Assembly (NCBI GenBank): GCA_045807125.1
Contig: JBJMHZ010000016.1
Location: forward strand, 75,172-139,171
Length of the DNA: 64,000 bases
Reading direction: 5' to 3'
Source: JBJMHZ01 sp045807125
Lineage (GTDB): Bacteria > Actinomycetota > Actinomycetes > JAWWOL01
Shown: positions 1 to 8,119 of the stretch, one piece after another
How positions within the stretch are numbered: the first letter of the stretch is position 1
Layout of the letters: each line of letters opens with the position of its first letter
The notes under the pieces: model-generated
What the model saw: only the letters and a program-made list of their open reading frames with translations
What the model was told of the DNA's origin: nothing
Database searches by the model: none
Translations under genes and position numbers: made by a program

Positions 1-103
1 CGCCGGCGTTGACCGCCTGGCCGCCGAAGCGCTTCACGCCGAGCCGCTGGGCGTTGGAATCGCGTCCGTTGCGGCTGGACGATGCACCCTTCTTGTGTGC
101 CAT
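1..103 (-). CDS. rpmA: 50S ribosomal protein L27, N-terminal part (cut by window edge)
   Basis: The reverse strand reads MAHKKGASSSRNGRDSNAQR and continues RLGVKRFGGQAVNAG up to the window edge, the invariant start of bacterial L27. About 34 residues are present. L27 sits at the peptidyl-transferase centre of the 50S subunit. It lies 7 bp downstream of rplU, the usual rplU-rpmA operon, and was probably followed by obg outside the window (inferred from the family's common order). Confidence 0.97.
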   Translation of the reverse strand, partial: MAHKKGASSSRNGRDSNAQRLGVKRFGGQAVNAG

Positions 104-110
104 GACAGCC

Positions 111-425
111 CTACTTCCCGGTCTCGATCCCGGTGACCCGCAGCTGGCTGAGCTCCTGACGGTGCCCCATGCGCTTGCGGTAACCGGTCTTGTTCTTGTA
201 CTTGATGATCTCGATCTTGGGCCCGCGGGTGTGCGTGACCACCTCGGCGGTGACCGTCACGCCGGCCAGCTGGGCCGCGTCGGAGGTCACCGCGCCGTCA
301 TCGACGACGAGCAGCGCCGGGAGCCTGATCGCGTCACCCGGCGCGCCGGTGACCCGGTTGACCTCGACGACGTCACCGACGGCCACCTTGTGCTGCCTGC
401 CGCCGCTGCGGACGATCGCGTACAC
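111..425 (-). CDS. rplU: 50S ribosomal protein L21
   Basis: The 104-residue product has the normal L21 length and reads VYAIVRSGGRQHKVAVGD near its start, with the conserved C-terminal segment KYKNKTGYRKRMGHRQ that contacts 23S rRNA. I chose the GTG at 425 because AGGAG lies seven bases upstream and the product begins exactly where L21 proteins begin. The open frame extends upstream to 497, but that extension is unconserved. The 245 bp between rplU and rne hold no gene I can support and must contain the rplU-rpmA promoter. Confidence 0.96.
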   Translation of the reverse strand: MYAIVRSGGRQHKVAVGDVVEVNRVTGAPGDAIRLPALLVVDDGAVTSDAAQLAGVTVTAEVVTHTRGPKIEIIKYKNKTGYRKRMGHRQELSQLRVTGIETGK

Positions 426-670
426 CGCGGAACTCCTGACTGCTCGGGTTCGAGGGCGCACCACCGACGCTCGGCAGGCACGCGACAACGGGCGCACCAG
501 CTCCTGGGAGGCGGCGCACCGCCATGACAGGGTACGGACCGCCGGGGCACGGGGTCAAACCGGCCATCGCTCGGCATCGCTCGGCCGGCCCGGCATGCCC
601 GTCATGGCCCGGCGTGACTCAGCCATCGCTCAGCCGTCCCTCGGCGATCGCCCCGGGACGGCTCGGCGGA

Positions 671-3600
671 TCATTCGGCGCTCGCCGCCGCCGGGGGTCC
701 GGCCGGCCGGGACGCGCCCCGCCGCCGCCGGGCCGGGCGGGCGGCCTCGGCGCGGACCAGGACGTGGGCCGGCTCGGCGACCGGCGCCTCGCCGGCCGGA
801 GCGGGGTCGGGGCTCGCCGTGGCCGCACCGCTCGCCGTGGCCGCACCGGTCGCCGTGGCCACACCGGTCGCCGTGGCCGCACCCGTCGCCTTGGCCGCGG
901 CAGCGGCCGGCTCCCGGCGGCTGCGCCGCCGCTTGGGGGTGATGGCCGGGCCCGGCTCGGCGTCGGGGGCTACGCCGAGCGTGGCCGGGCGGGCGGGCGG
1001 GCGGGCGGCGCCGACATCCGCACCGGCATCGACATCGATGTCGGCGAGGTCGGCGGCGAGGCTGTCGGCGACGTCGCCCGCCGCCACCGCCGCATCGGCG
1101 ACCGCCTGCTCCAGCGCCTCCTCGTCGGTCACGTCGGCGCCCTCGCCGGCCTGCAGGGCCGGCTCCGGCGACTCCAGCGGCTCCGGCGACTCGGCGCGCT
1201 TGCCCCTGCGGTCGCGGCGCCGCTCGGCCGGGACCTCGTCGTCCTTGGCCTTGCGCCCGCCGGCCGCCTTGCGCTCGGCAGGCTTGCGCTCGGCGGCCTT
1301 GCGCTCGGTGGCCTTGGCCGGCTTGCGCTCGGGAACGGCCGGCGCGCCGCCGTCGAGGTGCACCTTCACCCCGCGGCCGTTGCACTCCGGGCACGGCTCG
1401 CTGAACGCCTCGAGCAGCCCCTGACCGACCCGCTTGCGGGTCATCTGCACCAGCCCGAGCGAGGTGACCTCGGCCACCTGGTGCTTGGTGCGGTCGCGCC
1501 CGAGGCACTCGATGAGCCGGCGCAGGACGAGCTCGCGGTTGCTCTCCAGCACCATGTCGATGAAATCGATGACGATGATGCCGCCGAGGTCGCGCAGCCG
1601 CAGCTGCCGGACGATCTCCTCCGCCGCCTCGAGGTTGTTCTTGGTGACGGTCTCCTCGAGGTTGCCGCCCTTGCCGATGAACTTGCCGGTGTTGACGTCG
1701 ATCACCACCATCGCCTCGGTGCGATCGATCACCAGCGAGCCGCCCGACGGCAGCCAGACCTTGCGGTCCAGCGCCTTGGTGAGCTGCTCGTCCACGCGGT
1801 AGGCCGAGAACGCGTCCTCGTTCTTGACCCAGTGCCGCAGCCGCGGGGCGAGATCGGGCGCCAGGTGGTCGACGTACTGCTCGACGGTGTCCCACTCCGA
1901 GTCGCCCTGGACGACGAGCTCCTTGAAGTCCTCGTTGAACACGTCGCGGATGACCCGGATGACGAGGTCGGGCTCGGCGTAGAGCAGGGCCGGCGCGCTC
2001 GTGCCCGCCTTCGCGGCCTTGCGCTCGATGTCCTCCCACTGGGCCTGGAGGCGGCCGACGTCGCGGCCGAGCTCCTCCTCGGAGGTGCCCTCGGCAGCGG
2101 TGCGCACGATCACGCCGGCGTCCTCGGGGGTGACCTTCTTGAGGATCGCCTTCAGGCGCGCCCGCTCCTTGTCGGGGAGCTTGCGGCTGATGCCGGTCAT
2201 GCTGCCGGACGGTACGTAGACGAGGAACCGGCCCGGCAGGCTCACCTGGCTGGTGAGCCGGGCGCCCTTGTGGCCGATCGGGTCCTTCGTCACCTGGACG
2301 AGCACCGTCTGCCCCGGCCTGAGCGCCTGCTCGATCCGGTGGGCGCGCCCCTCGATGCCGCTCGCGTCGTAGTTGACCTCGCCCGCGTACAGCACGGCGT
2401 TGCGACCCTTGCCGATGTCGACGAAGGCGGCCTCCATGCTGGGCAGCACGTTCTGCACCTTGCCGAGGTAGACGTTGCCGACGTACGACACCGCGCTCGC
2501 CTTGGTGACGTAGTGCTCGACCAGCACGCCGTCCTCGAGCACGGCGATCTGGGTGCGGTCGGCCTGCTGGCGGACCACCATCACCCGGTCGACCGACTCG
2601 CGCCGCGCGAGGAACTCGGCCTCGGTGACGAGCGGCACCCGGCGACGGCCCTGCTCGCGACCCTCGCGGCGGCGCTGGCGCTTGGCCTCCAGGCGGGTCG
2701 AGCCGGTGAGGCCGCGAACCTCCTCGCTCGCCTCCCGGCGAGGCTCGCGGACGTGGACGACGGTGTCCGGCTCCTCCGCGGCGTCGCCCTCCTCGCCCCG
2801 GCGGCGACGGCGGCGACGGCGGCGGCGGGTGGTCTCGGCGGCCTCGCCATCGGGCTCCTCGCCCGGCTCGGCGGGCGCCTCGGCGGCGGACTCGTCCTCC
2901 TCGGCGGACTCGTCGGTGGTCTCGCGCTCGGCGTCGCCACCGCGTCCCCGGCCGCGTCCCCGGCGGCCTCGCCGACGGCGGCGGCGGGCGGCCTCCGACT
3001 CCTCCGCGGAGTCCTCCGCGCCCGGCTCGTCCTCGTCCGGCGCGGCGGGGCCCTCGGCGGCGGGCTCGGCCGGCGCCACCGGCGTCCCTGCCCCCTCGGG
3101 CGCCGGCTCCGGCTGGTCGCGCCTGGACCGGCGCCGCGCGGGCGGGGCCGGCTCGTCGGCGGCCGGCCCGGCATCGGGCGCCGGCTCGACCGGCCGTGGC
3201 GCCTGGAACATCACCACCGGGGGCACGGCCGGCCCGGCCGGCACTGAGGGCATGGCCGACCCGGACGGCCCGGCTCCTGCGGCGGCCGTGGCCGGTGCGG
3301 GGGCAGCGGTGGCGCTCTTGCGGGCCCTGGCGCGCTTGGCGGGAGCGGGTGCCTCGGGAGCTGGCTCGGTCGCCGGCTCGGGAGCGCCTTGCAGCGCCGT
3401 GGCGGCAGCCTTCCTGGACCGGGCGCGCTTGGCAGGGGCTGCAGGTGCCTCCGTCACCTCCGCCGGGCTCGCGGGCTCGGGCGGCGCGGCCGCGGCCTTG
3501 CGGGCCCTGGTGCGCTTCACCGGAGCGGGCGCCTCGGCCGGGGTCTCGGTCGCGGGCTCCGGCTGTGCGGCGGCGGCCTTGCGGGCCCTGGTGCGCTTCG

Positions 3601-3850
3601 CCGGAGCGGGCGCGTCGGCCGGGCTCGCGGCCGGGACCGGCGCCGGGGCCCCGGTCGCGGCCTCGGGCGGCGCGGCGGTCTTGCGGGCCCTGGTGCGCTT
3701 CGCGGGAGCGGCAGCCGGCCCTGCTTCGGCAGTGGTCTCGGCGGTGGCCCTGGCGCTGCGCCTGGTCCTGGATCGGGGGGTGGACTGGGCTTCGGCGGGA
3801 TCGCCTGCGGGGGCGGCCGGCGCCTTGCCGGTCGGCTCGTCGTCGAGCAT
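671..3850 (-). CDS. rne: Ribonuclease E/G family endoribonuclease
   Basis: This 1059-residue protein is an RNase E/G-type single-strand endoribonuclease for rRNA and mRNA processing. An S1-like RNA-binding segment lies around residues 420-540. The DNase-I-like catalytic part contains the metal-binding aspartates in VIDVNTGKF (about 710) and IVIDFIDM (about 760). The Zn-link CPECNGRG lies near 818. Both ends are long Ala/Pro/basic low-complexity arms. The N-terminal arm repeats a KR-x-R-x-RK box at least five times and also has poly-Arg and poly-acidic runs, and the C-terminal arm ends in a TATGAA-type repeat. Such arms usually bind RNA or degradosome partners (family knowledge). The ATG at 3850 has GGAG about ten bases upstream. 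It lies upstream of rplU-rpmA, as in many actinobacteria. Confidence 0.95.
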   Translation of the reverse strand: MLDDEPTGKAPAAPAGDPAEAQSTPRSRTRRSARATAETTAEAGPAAAPAKRTRARKTAAPPEAATGAPAPVPAASPADAPAPAKRTRARKAAAAQPEPATETPAEAPAPVKRTRARKAAAAPPEPASPAEVTEAPAAPAKRARSRKAAATALQGAPEPATEPAPEAPAPAKRARARKSATAAPAPATAAAGAGPSGSAMPSVPAGPAVPPVVMFQAPRPVEPAPDAGPAADEPAPPARRRSRRDQPEPAPEGAGTPVAPAEPAAEGPAAPDEDEPGAEDSAEESEAARRRRRRGRRGRGRGRGGDAERETTDESAEEDESAAEAPAEPGEEPDGEAAETTRRRRRRRRRRGEEGDAAEEPDTVVHVREPRREASEEVRGLTGSTRLEAKRQRRREGREQGRRRVPLVTEAEFLARRESVDRVMVVRQQADRTQIAVLEDGVLVEHYVTKASAVSYVGNVYLGKVQNVLPSMEAAFVDIGKGRNAVLYAGEVNYDASGIEGRAHRIEQALRPGQTVLVQVTKDPIGHKGARLTSQVSLPGRFLVYVPSGSMTGISRKLPDKERARLKAILKKVTPEDAGVIVRTAAEGTSEEELGRDVGRLQAQWEDIERKAAKAGTSAPALLYAEPDLVIRVIRDVFNEDFKELVVQGDSEWDTVEQYVDHLAPDLAPRLRHWVKNEDAFSAYRVDEQLTKALDRKVWLPSGGSLVIDRTEAMVVIDVNTGKFIGKGGNLEETVTKNNLEAAEEIVRQLRLRDLGGIIVIDFIDMVLESNRELVLRRLIECLGRDRTKHQVAEVTSLGLVQMTRKRVGQGLLEAFSEPCPECNGRGVKVHLDGGAPAVPERKPAKATERKAAERKPAERKAAGGRKAKDDEVPAERRRDRRGKRAESPEPLESPEPALQAGEGADVTDEEALEQAVADAAVAAGDVADSLAADLADIDVDAGADVGAARPPARPATLGVAPDAEPGPAITPKRRRSRREPAAAAAKATGAATATGVATATGAATASGAATASPDPAPAGEAPVAEPAHVLVRAEAARPARRRRGASRPAGPPAAASAE
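814..894. repeat. 18-bp tandem repeat inside the 3' end of rne
   Basis: About four and a half copies of an 18-bp unit (cgccgtggccgcaccggt with small variations) encode a six-residue period of Ala/Thr/Gly in the C-terminal arm of the RNase E/G. It is a candidate for slipped-strand length variation between strains. Confidence 0.8.
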
Positions 3851-3963
3851 CCGGATGGATCTCCTGTCATGCTCCCGGGCGCGAGGAACGCGGCCACGCG
3901 GGAGCTCGTCGGTTCGTTTCACCGGCAGGCGATGACCGCTCGCCGGCAAGTCTGCTGGTGCGC

Positions 3964-4869
3964 CTAGCCCGCGGGCGTGGCGCCGACGACCGAGTCCGGC
4001 GCTCCCGCGGCCGAGCGGTCGGCCGCGAGCGGGTCGGCGATCCGGCCACCGTCGCCGAGCGGCCCCTGCGCCAGCCGAGTCACCCGAGCTTCGGTTGACG
4101 GCGGCACCCGGTCGGCCACGCTGCGGACGGCGGTAAGGACGTCGTCGGGTCGGACGGCCGGTGTCACGTGCCGCACGACCAGATCAAGTATCGCACGGTG
4201 CCCGGCGTCCGGTACGAACGCCTCCGTCCCGGCGCGTCCGATGGCCGCCCCGTCCACCGGCTCGCGCGTCGGCTCGACCACCGGCTCGACCGTGGCTCCC
4301 GGTTCGTCGGCACCCGCTCCGTCGAGCACGGTCAGCGACACCACGGGGCCGCGCGCGTCGAAGCTGCGCCGCCCGTCCTTGGTCAGCCGCTCGACCCCGA
4401 CCTCGTCCCTGGCCAGGAACGCGGCAACGGCCGCAGCCGCGTCTGCCGGTGCCAGCCCGGGGATCTCGATCCGCCACCGCGACGCCTCCAGCCGGTCGGC
4501 CAGCGCACCGGCGCCGCCCGGTCGGCCGACGGCCACCTCGATCACCTCGATCACGTCGAGCCCGTCCGGCAGCGAGGCGTCGAGCGCGTCGCGCACCGCC
4601 TCGGGGCGGCAGGCCGCGGCCAGGCCGATCTCCAGGTACTCGGCCTCGCTGGCGACGCCCGTGGACGCCGCTCCCGCGTACGAGATCCTCGGGTGCGGCC
4701 GGAAGCCGGCCGAGAAGGCGATCGGCACCCCGGCCCGGCGCACCGCGCGCTCGAACGCCCGCTGGAAGTCGCGGTGGCTGGTGAACCGCAACCGGCCCCG
4801 CTTGGCGTAGTGGATCCGCAGCCGCTGCACCACCGGCGGTGGCGGCGGCCCCTCGGGGCTGCGGGCCAT
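3964..4869 (-). CDS. TIGR03936-family (DUF2344) radical-SAM-linked protein
   Basis: The 301-residue product begins with a short Pro-rich leader followed by RLRIHYAKRGRLRFTSHRDF, the hallmark of the DUF2344/TIGR03936 family, then FSAGFRPHPRISYAGA. These proteins are encoded next to, or fused to, B12-binding-type radical SAM proteins of unknown substrate. Here the ATG follows the TAG stop of the radical SAM gene directly (TAGATG), so translation is probably coupled. The last 100 residues are poorly conserved. The biochemical function is unknown. Confidence 0.9.
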   Translation of the reverse strand: MARSPEGPPPPPVVQRLRIHYAKRGRLRFTSHRDFQRAFERAVRRAGVPIAFSAGFRPHPRISYAGAASTGVASEAEYLEIGLAAACRPEAVRDALDASLPDGLDVIEVIEVAVGRPGGAGALADRLEASRWRIEIPGLAPADAAAAVAAFLARDEVGVERLTKDGRRSFDARGPVVSLTVLDGAGADEPGATVEPVVEPTREPVDGAAIGRAGTEAFVPDAGHRAILDLVVRHVTPAVRPDDVLTAVRSVADRVPPSTEARVTRLAQGPLGDGGRIADPLAADRSAAGAPDSVVGATPAG

Positions 4870-6831
4870 CTAGCGGCCGGCTCCGGTCGGGGCAGGCGGG
4901 AGCGCGTTGCCCACCGGCACGAGCGGGATGAGCGTGCGCCCCGTCGGACCGGTCTGGATCTCGGTGCCCTGGCTCGGGCACACGCCGCAGTCGAAGCAGC
5001 CGTCCCACCGGCAGTCCTCGACCTCGTCGCCGGACAGCGCGTCCTGCCAGTCCGACCACAGCCACTGCTTGTCCAGCCCGGAGTCGAGGTGGTCCCAGGG
5101 CAGCACCTCGTCCTGCGCCCGCTCGCGGGTCGTGTACCAGTCGAGGTCGACCGGCGTGCCGGCGAGCACGTCGGCGCACGCACCGGCCCAGCGCTGGAAG
5201 GAGAAGTGCTCGCTCCAGCCGTCGAAGCGGCCGCCGCGCTCCCAGACCGCGCGGATCACGGCGCCCACCCGCCGGTCGCCGCGCGAGAGCAGGCCCTCGA
5301 CGATGCCGGGCCGGCCGTCGTGGTAGCGCATCCCGATCGAGCGCCCGTACCGCCGGTCGGCGCGGATCGCCTGCCTGAGCTTGGACAGCCGCGCGTCGGT
5401 GGTCTCGTGGTCGAGCTGGGCCGTCCACTGAAACGGCGTGTGCGGCTTCGGGACGAACCCGCCGATCGACACCGTGCAGCGGATGTCCTTGTGCCCGGTG
5501 GCCGCCCGCCCGGCCTCGATGACCCGGCCGGCCAGCGTCGCTATCTGCAGCACGTCCTCGTCGGTCTCGGTGGGCAGCCCGCACATGAAGTACAGCTTGA
5601 CCTGACGCCAGCCGGCGGCGTACGCGGTCGTCACCGTCCTGATGAGGTCGTCCTCGCCCACCATCTTGTTGATGACCCGGCGGATCCGCTCGGAGCCGCC
5701 CTCCGGCGCGAACGTGAGGCCGCTGCGCCGCCCGTTGCGGGAGAGCTCGTTGGCCAGCGTGACGTTGAACGCGTCGACGCGGGTGCTCGGCAGCGACAGG
5801 CTGACGTTGGTGCCCTCGTACCGGTCGGCGAGCCCGACGGCGATCGCCTCGATCTCGCTGTGGTCGGCGCTCGACAGGCTGAGCAGCCCGACCTCCTCGT
5901 AGCCGCTCTCCGCCACGCCCTGCGCCACCATGGCGCCGATCGTGTCGATGCTCCGCTCGCGCACCGGCCGGGTGATCATGCCGGCCTGGCAGAACCGGCA
6001 GCCGCGCGTGCAGCCCCGGAAGATCTCCACGCTGTAGCGCTCGTGCACCGTCTCGGCGAGCGGGACGAGCGGCTTCTTGGGGTACGGCCACTCGTCGAGG
6101 TCGGTCACCGTGTGCTTCTGCACCCGCTCCGGCACGCCCGGCCGGTTGGGCACCACCCGCTCGATGCGGCCGTCGGGCAGGTAGCTCACGTCGTAGAACC
6201 GCGGGACGTAGACGCCGCCGCCGGCCGCGAGCCGCAGCAGCAACCCGTCACGGCCGCCCGGGCGGCCCTGCGCCTTCCAGGTCCGTACGGCGTCGGTCAC
6301 CGCGAGGACCGCCTCCTCGCCGTCGCCGAGCACGGCGGCGTCGATGAACTCGGCGATCGGCTCGGGGTTGAAGGCGGCGTGGCCGCCGGCGATGACGACC
6401 GGCACGTCGTCGCCGCGGTCGGCGGCGCAGAGCGGGATGCCGGCGAGGTCGAGCGCGGCCAGCAGGTTGGTGTAGCCGAGCTCGGTCGAGAAGCTCACGC
6501 CGAGCAGGTCGAAGGCGGCGACCGGGCGGTGCCCGTCGACGGTGAACTGCGGGACGCCGTGCTCGCGCATGAGCGCCTCGAGATCGGGCCAGATCGCGTA
6601 GGTGCGCTCGGCCAGCACGCCCGGCTGCTCGTTGAGCAGCTCGTAGAGGATCATGACGCCCTGGTTGGGCAGCCCGACCTCGTACGCGTCTGGGTACATG
6701 AGGCACCAGCGGACGTCGGCCGCGTCCCAGTCCTTGACGGCGGAGTTCAGCTCGCCGCCGACGTACTGGATCGGCTTCGCCACCCGCGGCAGCAGCGGCT
6801 CGAGACGGCCGAACAGCGACTCGACGGGCAT
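4870..6831 (-). CDS. TIGR03960-family radical SAM protein
   Basis: The 653-residue protein has an N-terminal B12-binding-like domain (YPDAYEVGLPNQGVMILY onward) and a radical SAM core with the 4Fe-4S motif CTRGCRFCQAG (C-x3-C-x2-C, about residues 270-280). A second Cys cluster, CRWDGCFDCGVC, lies near 610-620 and may bind a further metal or Fe-S centre (inference). It is the usual partner of the adjacent DUF2344 protein. The pair is common in actinobacteria next to rne. The reaction is not known. The start at 6831 begins with MPVESLFGRLEPLLPRV, typical for the family. Confidence 0.92.
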   Translation of the reverse strand: MPVESLFGRLEPLLPRVAKPIQYVGGELNSAVKDWDAADVRWCLMYPDAYEVGLPNQGVMILYELLNEQPGVLAERTYAIWPDLEALMREHGVPQFTVDGHRPVAAFDLLGVSFSTELGYTNLLAALDLAGIPLCAADRGDDVPVVIAGGHAAFNPEPIAEFIDAAVLGDGEEAVLAVTDAVRTWKAQGRPGGRDGLLLRLAAGGGVYVPRFYDVSYLPDGRIERVVPNRPGVPERVQKHTVTDLDEWPYPKKPLVPLAETVHERYSVEIFRGCTRGCRFCQAGMITRPVRERSIDTIGAMVAQGVAESGYEEVGLLSLSSADHSEIEAIAVGLADRYEGTNVSLSLPSTRVDAFNVTLANELSRNGRRSGLTFAPEGGSERIRRVINKMVGEDDLIRTVTTAYAAGWRQVKLYFMCGLPTETDEDVLQIATLAGRVIEAGRAATGHKDIRCTVSIGGFVPKPHTPFQWTAQLDHETTDARLSKLRQAIRADRRYGRSIGMRYHDGRPGIVEGLLSRGDRRVGAVIRAVWERGGRFDGWSEHFSFQRWAGACADVLAGTPVDLDWYTTRERAQDEVLPWDHLDSGLDKQWLWSDWQDALSGDEVEDCRWDGCFDCGVCPSQGTEIQTGPTGRTLIPLVPVGNALPPAPTGAGR

Positions 6832-6925
6832 GGTGCTGGCTACCTCACGGTGGCTGGCGGCGACTGACCGGACCGGACGTCCCAGCGTAACCCGCGCCGG
6901 CAGAGGGCGGCCCGGGCCGGCCGCG

Positions 6926-8119
6926 TCAGCTCGCGCTGGTGCGCAGGTGGACGTTCTGCAGCAGGCCGATCGCCATCATGTTGGCGAACATCGACGAGCC
7001 GCCGTAGGACACGAACGGCAGCGGGAGGCCGGTCACCGGCATGATCCCGAGGGTCATCCCGATGTTCTCGAACCCCTGGAAGGTGAACCACGCGACGACG
7101 CCCACCGCGACCAGGGTGCCGAACGCGTCGGTCGCCCGCGACGCGATGCGCAGCCCGCGCCACAGCACCACCCCGAACAGCGCGATGATGCCGCCGGCCC
7201 CCACCAGGCCGAACTCCTCCCCCGCCACCGTGTAGACGAAGTCGGTCTGCTGCTCCGGGACGAACTGGCCGTTGGTCTGCGGCCCCTGGAACAGGCCCTT
7301 GCCCAGCACGCCGCCGGAGCCGATCGCGATCCGCGCCTGCGCGGTGTTCCAGCCGGTGCTGCGCGAGTCGTCGTTGGGATGGGTGAACGCGGTGATGCGG
7401 TCGACCTGGTACTTGGACAGGGCGCCGGCCTGCACCGCGCCGTAGACGAGCAGGCCGCCGACCAGCACCAGGCCGGCCAGCCACCGGGTGGGCACGCCGG
7501 ACACGGCCAGCACCACGAAGATGAGGAACACCAGCACGAGGACGGTGCCGAGGTCGGGCTGGAGCATGATGAGCCCGATCGGCACGGCGCAGAGCCCGAG
7601 CGCGATGAGCACGTCGCCGCCCGGCGGCGAGTCGGCGCCCTCCCGCTTCTCGCCGAGGAACATCGCCAGCCCGACGACGAGCGCGATCTTGGCGAACTCC
7701 GACGGCTGGACGGTGAAACCGCCGCCCACCGCTATCCAGGATTTCGCGCCGTTGACGGTCGCGCCGAGCGGGGAGAGGACGGCGACCAGGCCGATGCACG
7801 ACAGCACGTAGACGACTGGCGTGTAGGCGCGCAGCAGCCGGTAGTCGACCAGCGTCGTCACCACGGCCAGCACCAGCCCGATCGCGAGGTTGAGCAGGTG
7901 CTTCTTCAGGAACCCGGTGGGGTCGAGGTGGGCCTGCAGCGCGTGCGGCCGAGTCGCCGCCCACACCAGCACCGCCCCGAACAGCGACATCGCGAGGGCC
8001 GCGGCGGCCAGGATCCAGTCGGCGCGGCGCAGCGGCGACTCGCGGTCGAGCGCGCGGGACCAGCCGCTCGAGCGGGCCCGGGTCAGCGGGGCGGCGCGCG
8101 GCGTCGTCCAGTCGGTCAC
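6926..8119 (-). CDS. rodA: Rod-shape/elongation SEDS glycosyltransferase RodA
   Basis: The product is 397 residues. SEDS proteins polymerise lipid II into glycan strands with a cognate class B PBP. The sequence shows about ten membrane segments, the SEDS motif NGAKSWIAVGG followed by QPSEFAKI, and the C-terminal signature PFVSYGGSSM. I chose GTG 8119, which overlaps the TGA of the PBP2 gene by four bases (GTGA). The frame is open further upstream but only as overlap with the PBP gene. It belongs to the mreBCD-mrdA-rodA elongasome run on the minus strand. Confidence 0.95.
   Translation of the reverse strand: MTDWTTPRAAPLTRARSSGWSRALDRESPLRRADWILAAAALAMSLFGAVLVWAATRPHALQAHLDPTGFLKKHLLNLAIGLVLAVVTTLVDYRLLRAYTPVVYVLSCIGLVAVLSPLGATVNGAKSWIAVGGGFTVQPSEFAKIALVVGLAMFLGEKREGADSPPGGDVLIALGLCAVPIGLIMLQPDLGTVLVLVFLIFVVLAVSGVPTRWLAGLVLVGGLLVYGAVQAGALSKYQVDRITAFTHPNDDSRSTGWNTAQARIAIGSGGVLGKGLFQGPQTNGQFVPEQQTDFVYTVAGEEFGLVGAGGIIALFGVVLWRGLRIASRATDAFGTLVAVGVVAWFTFQGFENIGMTLGIMPVTGLPLPFVSYGGSSMFANMMAIGLLQNVHLRTSAS

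Noticed and set aside
524..3247. Very long plus-strand open frame antisense to rne
   Set aside because: Its product is Leu/Ala/Arg/Gly-rich with no domain, and the opposite strand carries an unmistakable RNase E/G. Long antisense open frames are expected at this GC content.
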